The notes under the pieces: generated by a model
The model's input: only the letters and a program-made list of their open reading frames with translations
Databases searched by the model: none
Told to the model about the DNA's origin: nothing
Shown: piece after piece, positions 9,557 through 17,999 of the stretch
Layout of the letters: each line of letters opens with the position of its first letter
Numbering within the stretch: the first letter of the stretch is position 1
Assembly: GCA_021773245.1 (NCBI GenBank)
Contig: JAJFKK010000125.1
Coordinates: 1 to 57,748 of the forward strand
Direction of reading: 5' to 3'
Source: Gammaproteobacteria bacterium
GTDB lineage: Bacteria > Pseudomonadota > Gammaproteobacteria > Eutrophobiales > Eutrophobiaceae
DNA: 57,748 bases
Program-made: the position numbers and the translations under genes

Positions 9557-11488
9557 ATGACAAAAAAACAAAAAGCAGCCTTTGGTTCTTGGAAGTCAAA
9601 TATCACCACAGATTTAATGCTCGCTGATAGCGTAGGCTTAGGTGAGATTAGTGTTTTTCAAGATGATGTTTACTGGATTGAAATGCGTCCTCAGGAAAAA
9701 GGTCGTTACGTCATTGTAAAACAAACCCCTGATGGGCAGCAGATGGATGCTATCCCTTCTGAATTTAGTGCACGGACACGTGTGCATGAATACGGCGGTG
9801 GATCTTATTTGATGACAGAAAAAGGTTTGGTCTTTATTAATTTTAGTGATCAAGCTTTGTATCTAGTAGACACAAATAATGATTGTATCAAACTTACGGA
9901 CAATGCCACTTGTCGTTATGCAGATTTAGAGTATGACAAAAAACGTCAACGACTAATCTGCGTGAGAGAAGATCATTCGAATCAAAATGCTGAAGCAATA
10001 AATACTATTGTCGCTATTTCTTTGTCTAGATCAGAGGACGAAGTTGTCTTAGTCAAAGGCGCTGATTTTTATTCTAATCCGAGGCTTAGTAATGATGATG
10101 AACAACTATGTTGGATTAGTTGGCAGCATCCGAATATGCCTTGGGATAATACAAGTCTTACACTTGCCAATATTAAGGATAAAGGTGAACTAGAAGTTCC
10201 TAACCAAATTGCTGGTGGTAATAATGAAAATGTAGCGGTTTGTCAGCCATTATGGTCGCCGGATAGCATACTTTATTTTATTTCAGATCAAAGTAATTGG
10301 TGGAATTTATATCGTGTCATTAATAATAAAGTCGAATGTGTCTTTGAGATGGAAGCGGAGTTTGCTGTTCCACAGTGGTCATTCCGTGAATGTAATTATG
10401 ATTTCGTAAATGAAAATACGATTCTAGCTAACTATCGCCAGAATGGTTTGGCTTATCTTTCGTTAATTAATATTTATGAAAAAAAAATTGATACTTTGGA
10501 ACTGCCTTATACTGATTTTGAGTCCATAGTGACAAATGGCAATAAGTCATGGTTTCTTGCCGCATCGCCAATTCAATTTCCTTCAATAATGGAATATAAC
10601 ATTGAGAAAAAGAGAACGAGTGTACTTCGACGAGCAAATAATTTAACGCTGGATGAAGAAAATATTTCTATTGGTGAGTCTTTAAGTTTTCCTGTTGACG
10701 AAGAAAATAATGCGTATGCGTTTTTCTATAGACCTAAAAATGAATTGTTCATGGGATTAGATAATCAAAAACCACCATTAATTGTTATGAGTCATGGTGG
10801 ACCAACAGGCGAATCACATAATGGAATAAAAATGGTAGCTCAGTTTTTTACTAGTCGTGGTTTTGCAGTATTAGATGTTAATTATGGTGGGAGTAGTGGT
10901 CATGGTCGATCTTATCGACAACGATTAAATAAGCAATGGGGCGTTGTAGATGTTAATGATTGCAGCAAAGCTGCGTTATATGTAGCTGAGCAAGGTTGGG
11001 TTGATAGAGACCGTTTAGCCATACGTGGTGGTAGTGCAGGGGGCTTCACAACATTAGCAGCTTTAGCATTTACAGATGTTTTTAAAGCGGGAGCAAGTCA
11101 TTATGGTGTGAGTGACTTGGAAGCGTTGGCAAAAGAGACGCATAAATTTGAATCTCGTTATCTCGATTCTTTAATCGGAGCATATCCAGAGGAACAAGAC
11201 TTATATAAAGAACGTTCACCAGTACATAATGTGGATCAACTATCTTGCCCCGTTATTTTCTTTCAAGGACTCGAAGATAAAATCGTTTTGCCCAATCAGG
11301 CAGAGATGATGGTTGATGCGTTAAAAGAAAAAGGAATCCCTGTTGCCTATATTGCTTATGAAGGAGAACAGCACGGATTTCGACAAGCAAAAAATATTAA
11401 ACGTACACTTGAAGCAGAACTCTATTTTTATTCAACGATATTTAACTTTGAATGTTTTGAAGAGATCGAGCCGATAACTTTTCTGTAA
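9557..11488 (+). CDS. S9-family peptidase (prolyl oligopeptidase/acylaminoacyl peptidase-like)
   Basis: Beta-propeller N-terminus and catalytic GGSAGGF, HGGPTGE, EGEQHGFR motifs. Confidence 0.9.
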   Translation: MTKKQKAAFGSWKSNITTDLMLADSVGLGEISVFQDDVYWIEMRPQEKGRYVIVKQTPDGQQMDAIPSEFSARTRVHEYGGGSYLMTEKGLVFINFSDQALYLVDTNNDCIKLTDNATCRYADLEYDKKRQRLICVREDHSNQNAEAINTIVAISLSRSEDEVVLVKGADFYSNPRLSNDDEQLCWISWQHPNMPWDNTSLTLANIKDKGELEVPNQIAGGNNENVAVCQPLWSPDSILYFISDQSNWWNLYRVINNKVECVFEMEAEFAVPQWSFRECNYDFVNENTILANYRQNGLAYLSLINIYEKKIDTLELPYTDFESIVTNGNKSWFLAASPIQFPSIMEYNIEKKRTSVLRRANNLTLDEENISIGESLSFPVDEENNAYAFFYRPKNELFMGLDNQKPPLIVMSHGGPTGESHNGIKMVAQFFTSRGFAVLDVNYGGSSGHGRSYRQRLNKQWGVVDVNDCSKAALYVAEQGWVDRDRLAIRGGSAGGFTTLAALAFTDVFKAGASHYGVSDLEALAKETHKFESRYLDSLIGAYPEEQDLYKERSPVHNVDQLSCPVIFFQGLEDKIVLPNQAEMMVDALKEKGIPVAYIAYEGEQHGFRQAKNIKRTLEAELYFYSTIFNFECFEEIEPITFL

Positions 11489-11580
11489 CTTTATATTAGG
11501 TAGTCCTATCAAGGACTAATTAGACGTATATTAAATGTTAAAGGGATAAAGGGTGTCCTTTTAAATCAGAAATAGCTCAT

Positions 11581-12603
11581 TCATCCCAAATGACTTATAA
11601 CCGCTGCCGTATACTCTTTTGTATTTGCAGTTCCTTTTAAATCTCCGGTACGTGTTTCAGGTTTTTCTAAAGCTTTTTTAATTGCATCACGTAGACGATC
11701 TCCCATTGGTTTTTCATCTATGTGATCTAACATCATTGCTGCTGCAAGCAATAATGCGGTTGGGTTGGCTATACCTTTACCTGCAATATCGGGTGCTGTT
11801 CCATGCACGGCCTCAAAGATTGATGCGTCTTTTCCTATATTACCTCCAGGTGCGAGTCCTAAACCGCCAATCAATCCAGCAATTTCATCGGAAAGGATAT
11901 CTCCAAACATATTTGTTGTTAGAATCATATCGAATTGTTGCGGGTTGGTAACCAGTTGCATCGCTGTGTTATCGACGATGCGATCTTCAATGATCAATTT
12001 TCCTTTATATTTTTCACCTACTTGTAATGCGGTTTCAAGAAATAGACCAGTTAGTTTTTTTAGTATATTTGCTTTATGAACAATAGTGACTTTTTTTCGA
12101 TTATTCTTAATTGCGTAATCAAAGGTATATTCGGCAATACGACGACATCCCGCACGTGTAATAATTCCTGAAGCTTCAGCGACGGCCTTAGGATCGTCAT
12201 CAATCGGAATATAATGTTCTACACCGACATACAAGCCTTCTGTGTTCTCACGGATTAAGACCAAATCTATATTGTCGTATTGACGACGATTATGTAGATA
12301 GGAAATAGCAGGACGGACATTTGCATAAAGTTTAAATTCTTCTCGCAAGCGAACGTTTGCAGAACGAAAACCTTCTCCTATTGGCGTTTCTAAGGGAGCT
12401 TTTAAAGCAAGTTTGGTTTGGTGGATATCATCAATCATTGCTTGAGGTAATGCGTCACCTTCTTTTTCATAAGCAGACATGCCTGCTTTGAATCGATGCC
12501 ATTCAAATTTTGCACCGAGTGCTTCAAGAATTTCTACTGTTGCATCAAGTATTTCTGGGCCAATACCGTCGCCTTCTATTAATGTTGCTGGTGTAGTTTT
12601 AAT
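11581..12603 (-). CDS. NAD-type isocitrate dehydrogenase (isocitrate/isopropylmalate dehydrogenase family), apparent ATT start
   Basis: ORF track starts at an internal Met (12480), but the frame upstream encodes the conserved IKTTPATLIEGDGIGPEILDATVEILEALGAKFEWHRFKAG with SD gggagag before ATT at 12603-12601; also IRENTEGLY, NMFGDILSDE, HGTAPDIAGKGIANP. Confidence 0.88.
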   Translation of the reverse strand: MKTTPATLIEGDGIGPEILDATVEILEALGAKFEWHRFKAGMSAYEKEGDALPQAMIDDIHQTKLALKAPLETPIGEGFRSANVRLREEFKLYANVRPAISYLHNRRQYDNIDLVLIRENTEGLYVGVEHYIPIDDDPKAVAEASGIITRAGCRRIAEYTFDYAIKNNRKKVTIVHKANILKKLTGLFLETALQVGEKYKGKLIIEDRIVDNTAMQLVTNPQQFDMILTTNMFGDILSDEIAGLIGGLGLAPGGNIGKDASIFEAVHGTAPDIAGKGIANPTALLLAAAMMLDHIDEKPMGDRLRDAIKKALEKPETRTGDLKGTANTKEYTAAVISHLG

Positions 12604-12628
12604 AACAACTCTCCCTTTGTGTTCTTTT

Positions 12629-12649
12629 GAATCAGAAATGCTCTGATTC
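12629..12649. other. Inverted repeat with 8-bp perfect arms between prc stop and the isocitrate dehydrogenase start
   Basis: gaatcaga-aatgc-tctgattc. Confidence 0.7.
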
Positions 12650-12657
12650 AGTATTTT

Positions 12658-14793
12658 TTAATTAAGGTTGTTCAATACGGCCGGTTTTTTAGAATTAACC
12701 GTTCTTGTATCTACTTTTTCACCTGAAGGTGGTTTTATTAAGTCGTTTAATATTTCTGCCGTTTCATTTAGCAAAATATCGATAGGATCTTCTTCTTCAC
12801 TTTCTTCATCAGTTGATGAAAGTTCTGTGTCTTCATCGTCTTTTAAAGGAGGCAAGCCTTTTTCGGCACGCATGGCATTCTGAATTTCTTTTTTTGCGGC
12901 TAATATTTTTTCGCGTTCAGCTTTACGTTTACTTTCCAATAAAGGAATTTCTTTTCGGTCACTGGCTTCACGTTTTAAATACAAATCATCCATTAATAAT
13001 TGGAATAATTTATTTTCTTTTATACGTTTCTCATGTTCTTTTTTTGCAATTACAAAGCTATCAATAGGTGCGCTTGCGGGATAGTACTTTGCTGCTTTCA
13101 CTTGGTCCCAAGGAAGTGCGTTTTCATATGCGCGTTCACCCTGGTCTGAAGAATCTTCTGCTGTCGGAAAAATAATATCCGGGATGACACCTTTAAACTG
13201 GTTGCTTCCACCACTGACACGAAAGAATTGAGCAATAGTTGTTTTGAGACGGCCATGATCTTCATTGTTTTCTTTTATAAAACGGTTTAAATCAATAACA
13301 TTTTGTACTGTACCTTTACCAAAGGTAGGTTCACCAACAATGATACCTCTATGGTAATCTTGGATAGCGCCAGCAAAAATTTCAGAAGCAGATGCGCTAT
13401 TACGATCAACTAATACGGCTAAAGGACCTGGGTAGCTTATGCCCGGTTCAGGATCATAATTAATATCAACTCTACCTGATGCATCTTTGGTCTGAACAAC
13501 CGGACCTCTATCAATAAATAGACCGGTTAATTCCAAAGCTTCTGATAGGGAACCACCACCATTGTCACGTAGATCTATAATCAAGCCGTCAATGTTTTCT
13601 TTTAACATTGCTTTAATTAATTTACGTACATCACGAGAAGTACTTTTATAATCTTTTTTACCTTCTGCCTGAGCAGCAAAATCAATATAGAACGTCGGTA
13701 GATCAATAACACCTATCTTTGTATTACTCTCAGGAATATCAATAATGCTGGAGCTTGCATCTTGTTCTTCTAATTTAATTTTTTCACGTACCAAGGTGAC
13801 TATTTTGGAAGGTCCCTCTGGACCAACGCCTTTAGGCAATACCTCAAGTTTAATAGTAGTGCCTTTAGGGCCTCGTATTAGATCAACAACATCATCAAGA
13901 CGCCAGCCAATAACATCTACGATCTTTCCATCTTTGTCTTGACCTACACCAACAATTCGATCATCTGCACCGACTTGACCACTTAATTCAGCCGGACCAC
14001 CAGTAATAACTTTAACAACTTGGGTATAATCGTTATCACCACGTAAAACGGCACCAATGCCTTCTAGTGATAAACGCATACTTATGTCAAAGTTTTCAGA
14101 AGTGCGAGGTGAAAAATAAGCCGTATGTGGTTCTATCGAAGTTGTATAAGCATTTATAAATGATTGGAAAACATCATTTGAATTTAGTTGAAAGGTGCTA
14201 CTCAATATTCTTTCATAACGTTCAGATAATGTTTTTCTAATTTCATCTGTTTCTTTTTTTGTTAGTTGCAAATTTAAAACATCATTTTTTACACGTTTGC
14301 GCCATAGGCTATCTAAATCTGCTTTGTTAGCTGCCCAATCATCTTCACGACGATCAAATCGATAAGATTCATCTAAACTAAAGTCAAAGTCTTGCTGTAT
14401 CGCTTTAAGAGCAAATGTAATTCGTTCATCAACACGTTGCCGATATCGTTTGAAAATATCGTAAGCTGGACTTAAATCGGATCTCATAATTGCATCATCA
14501 ATTTTAAATCGATAACGCTCGAATTCTTGAATGTCCGTTTTAAGAAAATAAGCTTTATTCTGATCCAGATTTTCCAGGTAATGTTTATATATTGAGCTAG
14601 ATAATTGGTCATCCAACTCGGTTTTTTTGTAATGGTAGGTTGTTAATATGTGGGTAATTAATTCACTTGCTCTGATGTGCTTACCTTCTGGTTCCAATTC
14701 AGAAATAGAAACAGTGCGGACATCGGCACTCACATTCGATAGTGGAAAGAGAAGTGCTGCCGCAAATAGAACTTTTAATTTAGTATTTATCAA
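12658..14793 (-). CDS. prc: Carboxy-terminal (tail-specific) processing protease, S41 family
   Basis: PDZ region, DLRDNGGGSLSEALELTGLFI, RNSASASEIFAGAIQDYHRGIIVGEPTFGKGTVQ. Confidence 0.93.
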   Translation of the reverse strand: MINTKLKVLFAAALLFPLSNVSADVRTVSISELEPEGKHIRASELITHILTTYHYKKTELDDQLSSSIYKHYLENLDQNKAYFLKTDIQEFERYRFKIDDAIMRSDLSPAYDIFKRYRQRVDERITFALKAIQQDFDFSLDESYRFDRREDDWAANKADLDSLWRKRVKNDVLNLQLTKKETDEIRKTLSERYERILSSTFQLNSNDVFQSFINAYTTSIEPHTAYFSPRTSENFDISMRLSLEGIGAVLRGDNDYTQVVKVITGGPAELSGQVGADDRIVGVGQDKDGKIVDVIGWRLDDVVDLIRGPKGTTIKLEVLPKGVGPEGPSKIVTLVREKIKLEEQDASSSIIDIPESNTKIGVIDLPTFYIDFAAQAEGKKDYKSTSRDVRKLIKAMLKENIDGLIIDLRDNGGGSLSEALELTGLFIDRGPVVQTKDASGRVDINYDPEPGISYPGPLAVLVDRNSASASEIFAGAIQDYHRGIIVGEPTFGKGTVQNVIDLNRFIKENNEDHGRLKTTIAQFFRVSGGSNQFKGVIPDIIFPTAEDSSDQGERAYENALPWDQVKAAKYYPASAPIDSFVIAKKEHEKRIKENKLFQLLMDDLYLKREASDRKEIPLLESKRKAEREKILAAKKEIQNAMRAEKGLPPLKDDEDTELSSTDEESEEEDPIDILLNETAEILNDLIKPPSGEKVDTRTVNSKKPAVLNNLN

Positions 14794-14940
14794 AATAAGT
14801 ATTACTCAATATTATTGATTTAGTTAGACTTTTTTATCATCGATACATTATGCCAATTAATATATATATTAGTATGAATCATCATTCATTGACCATCCCT
14901 GTATAGAGTAATATGCAATATATGTTCATTTTTTATCTTA

Positions 14941-15399
14941 TTATTGACTTTCAAGAGACAATTTTTCGATTAAAGCTTTGATTTCATCACCTTTTTTGGT
15001 GTCTCCACCTAAAAACCCTGGGGCTTCATGGTAAAAATCCATTAAATCATCAAGAATTTCGAGATTATTAGGATCTAATTCATTTGACCTTTCAAGGTGG
15101 CTTAGCGTTCTTTTTGCATAATCCATCGCTTTGAACCAATTTACATTTTCAGCTTCTCTGCCATAACTCACAGCAAGAATATGGTGGTATTTAGCGACAT
15201 CAGGTTTTTGTACAACTGCTGATTGAAGCAATTTTATTGCTTCTTCGTAATTCTTTTTTTCGTAATAGGCTAGACCCGATAGATAGAGTGTTTCAGAATC
15301 TTCGAGAACAGCTTCATCAGCTAAAGCAACGTTATAATTGAATAAACAAAAAAGCGTTAAAAGACTGCTAAAGAGATATATTTTAATTTTTTCTATCAT
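14941..15399 (-). CDS. TPR-repeat exported protein
   Basis: Signal peptide and AYYEKKNYEEAIKLLQSAVVQKPDVAKYHHILA. Confidence 0.7.
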   Translation of the reverse strand: MIEKIKIYLFSSLLTLFCLFNYNVALADEAVLEDSETLYLSGLAYYEKKNYEEAIKLLQSAVVQKPDVAKYHHILAVSYGREAENVNWFKAMDYAKRTLSHLERSNELDPNNLEILDDLMDFYHEAPGFLGGDTKKGDEIKALIEKLSLESQ

Positions 15400-15494
15400 T
15401 ATTTCTTAGAGCTTAAATTATAGAGTTTGTTCTGATACTAAGCATTATCCTTTTTGCTTGTATATGACAAATTGGTAAGGAACTATTAAATTTC

Positions 15495-15530
15495 AAAGCC
15501 TCTTCTTTAAAGAATAAAAGAAGAGGCTTT
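15495..15530 (-). terminator. Hairpin downstream of the FKBP gene
   Basis: aaagcctcttct...agaagaggcttt, 12-bp arms, starting about 17 nt beyond the stop codon. Confidence 0.65.
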
Positions 15531-15546
15531 CGATAAAAATTAAAGG

Positions 15547-16218
15547 TTATTTGATTGCGATAAGCTCGATATCAAATAATAAGGTTGAGTTTGGTTTTAT
15601 TACTCCACCTGCACCACGCTCTCCGTATGCCAGGTATGAAGGGATGACGAGCTGCCATTTAGAACCGACAGGCATCAGTTGTAATGCTTCTTGCCAACCT
15701 TTGATTACTTGTGAAACACCTAATTCGACCGATTCACCTCGTGCGTATGAACTATCAAATTCAGTGCCATCAATTAATGTGCCGCGATAATGAACATCAA
15801 CTTTACTGTCGACACCAGGTTTTTTGCCTTCACCAGCCGTAATAACTTTGTATTGCAGACCGCTTTCAAGTGTAGTCACGCCTTCTTTGGTTTTATTTTC
15901 TGCTAAATATTTTTCTCCCTCCACTTTATTCGTGACCGCATGCGCAGCTTGATCTTGTTGTTCTTTTTTCTGGAAGTCAGCCAGAATTTGCTGCATTTCT
16001 TCTTTGTCCATTTTAAGTTCGCTGTTATTAAGGACATCTTCAACAGCTTGTAAAAATGCGGGGTTATCAAGATCCATTTTTTGTCGGGAAATACTTTGTC
16101 CGAAAAAAATACCCATTGAATAACTTAATTTTTCTAAGTCAGATTCAACTTTCGCTGCATAAGCTGGCATTAATGCAAAACTTAAAATTAAAGCGAGTGT
16201 GGATTTAAATATATTCAT
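15547..16218 (-). CDS. FKBP-type peptidyl-prolyl isomerase (FkpA/Mip-like)
   Basis: VDVHYRGTLIDGTEFDSSYARGE, VIKGWQEALQLMPVGSKWQLVIPSYLAYGERGAG. Confidence 0.93.
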   Translation of the reverse strand: MNIFKSTLALILSFALMPAYAAKVESDLEKLSYSMGIFFGQSISRQKMDLDNPAFLQAVEDVLNNSELKMDKEEMQQILADFQKKEQQDQAAHAVTNKVEGEKYLAENKTKEGVTTLESGLQYKVITAGEGKKPGVDSKVDVHYRGTLIDGTEFDSSYARGESVELGVSQVIKGWQEALQLMPVGSKWQLVIPSYLAYGERGAGGVIKPNSTLLFDIELIAIK

Positions 16219-16305
16219 AAAAGCCTCATGTTACTGTGATTATTAGTTTGGAAGGATTATGTAATGATCCCATAAAACTCAGAGTTCGCCAAGTTGCTAT
16301 TAGTT

Positions 16306-17307
16306 CTATTTTTTTTCAATTTGAGGAGTATGAGTTGTAATAGATTCAATAATATCATCAAGAAATTTAATATTATTCTTATCTTTAGGAACTGCTGCTG
16401 AAAGTAATTGACGATAGTGTCTTGCACCGGCTTGACCTTGAAATAAACCAATAACATGACGTGTTAAATTCTTAATGCGTTCGCCTTTTAATATTTGTTC
16501 AGCTACATAATCCCGATATTTATCAAGAATACTTTCTCGTGTTGGAGCAGGATCAGTATTTTCAAATAAAATGTTATCAGCTTCGGCTAGTATGAATGGA
16601 TTTTGATAAGCAACTCGGCCGACCATAACACCATCAACATGCTGTAGTTGTGATTTAATTGACTGCAACTCAATAAAACCACCATTAATAGTGATGTTTA
16701 AATTAGGGAAATCCTGTTTAATTTTATGTACACGTTCATAGTTTAGCGGTGGTATTGCTCTGTTTTCTTTTGGAGTCAAACCGCTCAATATTGCTTTTCT
16801 CGCGTGAATGATAAAAGTATCGCAACCGGCGTCATGTGTAGTTTTAATAAAATCATATAAAAAGTCATAGGAGTCCATGTTATCAATACCAATACGGGTT
16901 TTGATAGTGACAGGAATTTTTACGTTATCTTGAATCTTGTTAACACAATCAGCAACAAGATTTTTGTTAGACATTAAACATGCGCCAAACTGCCCATTCT
17001 GTACTCGATCGCTAGGGCAGCCAATATTTAAATTAACTTCATCATAAGCTTCGTTCTCTGCGATCTTCGCACATTCTGCAAGATCATTTGGGTTGCTTCC
17101 GCCCAATTGAATAGCGATAGGGTGTTCAATATCATTAAAATCAAGAAAACGTTGTCGGTCGCCATGAATAAGAGCGCCAGTCGTAATCATCTCTGTATAA
17201 AGTACAGCATGCTTGGATAATAAACGCATGAAATAGCGAAAATGCTTGTCAGTATGATCCATCATTGGGGCAATACTTAGGCGACGATCAATATTATTTT
17301 TATTCAT
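16306..17307 (-). CDS. dusA: tRNA-dihydrouridine synthase A
   Basis: SIAPMMDHTDKHFRYFMR, NIGCPSDRVQNGQFGACLM, HARKA; start placed at MNKNNIDRRLSIAPM overlapping the mutH stop. Confidence 0.92.
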   Translation of the reverse strand: MNKNNIDRRLSIAPMMDHTDKHFRYFMRLLSKHAVLYTEMITTGALIHGDRQRFLDFNDIEHPIAIQLGGSNPNDLAECAKIAENEAYDEVNLNIGCPSDRVQNGQFGACLMSNKNLVADCVNKIQDNVKIPVTIKTRIGIDNMDSYDFLYDFIKTTHDAGCDTFIIHARKAILSGLTPKENRAIPPLNYERVHKIKQDFPNLNITINGGFIELQSIKSQLQHVDGVMVGRVAYQNPFILAEADNILFENTDPAPTRESILDKYRDYVAEQILKGERIKNLTRHVIGLFQGQAGARHYRQLLSAAVPKDKNNIKFLDDIIESITTHTPQIEKK

Positions 17308-17980
17308 GAGAATACTTGTTGTTTGACGTAACAATGGAGTGGGTAAATGATGGGCGTAAGTAGAAGCCACGTGGCAATGTTAATGAGTTTGCTTCTGATT
17401 GATTCTTATCTATTGTCAAACTTGCAGCATTTGCGGCTTTTGGCCTGATTTGTAAACAGGTTCCCATGGATGCACTTATTTTATCAACTTCGCCCAAGAC
17501 AATCATATCGCAAAGCTCTTGCCAGTCTTCTTTTAATTGTTTTTTTTGACGTGTATCGGGTTTCCATAGGACAGGTGTACCTATTCGACGTAATGCAATA
17601 GGAATGGTTTTGCTTGCTTCAAATGGAATCCAAAGTACATGTGCCAGTTTATGATGTACGAGTGAATTTTCCCATGAGGATAAAGCAATAGGATCTAGTT
17701 GGGCGACGCAAATATATGTGGATTCTTTAGGTTTTCCATTCTCATCAATAGGAATCGTTTTTAATTCTATGTCTAAGTTAATAAAATCGGGTTTAGGTGC
17801 ACTTGCTGCTTCGGCACCAAGATACTGCTCAAGTAAAGTACCAAACCAACCTTTTGCATGAACTAATGATTCGGGAACATCAATATTCATTTTATTGGCG
17901 AGTTGTTGAATGGTCATGCCAGCTAAACTATTTGCTCGTTCCATTAATTCTTGCTTATTAGTCGGCGCTAAATTTTGCAT
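17300..17980 (-). CDS. mutH: DNA mismatch repair endonuclease MutH
   Basis: AKGWFGTLLEQYLGA, DLDIELKTIPID, LRPSFT motifs. Confidence 0.92.
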   Translation of the reverse strand: MQNLAPTNKQELMERANSLAGMTIQQLANKMNIDVPESLVHAKGWFGTLLEQYLGAEAASAPKPDFINLDIELKTIPIDENGKPKESTYICVAQLDPIALSSWENSLVHHKLAHVLWIPFEASKTIPIALRRIGTPVLWKPDTRQKKQLKEDWQELCDMIVLGEVDKISASMGTCLQIRPKAANAASLTIDKNQSEANSLTLPRGFYLRPSFTHSIVTSNNKYSHE

Positions 17981-17999
17981 TATTCTATTAAGAAAAAAA

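Noticed and set aside
11501-11518. tagtcc-tatcaa-ggacta inverted repeat after the S9 peptidase
   Set aside because: Weak stem with no following T run; not convincing as a terminator.
16257-16457. 66-aa minus ORF
   Set aside because: Overlaps the 3' end of dusA in another frame; no supporting features.
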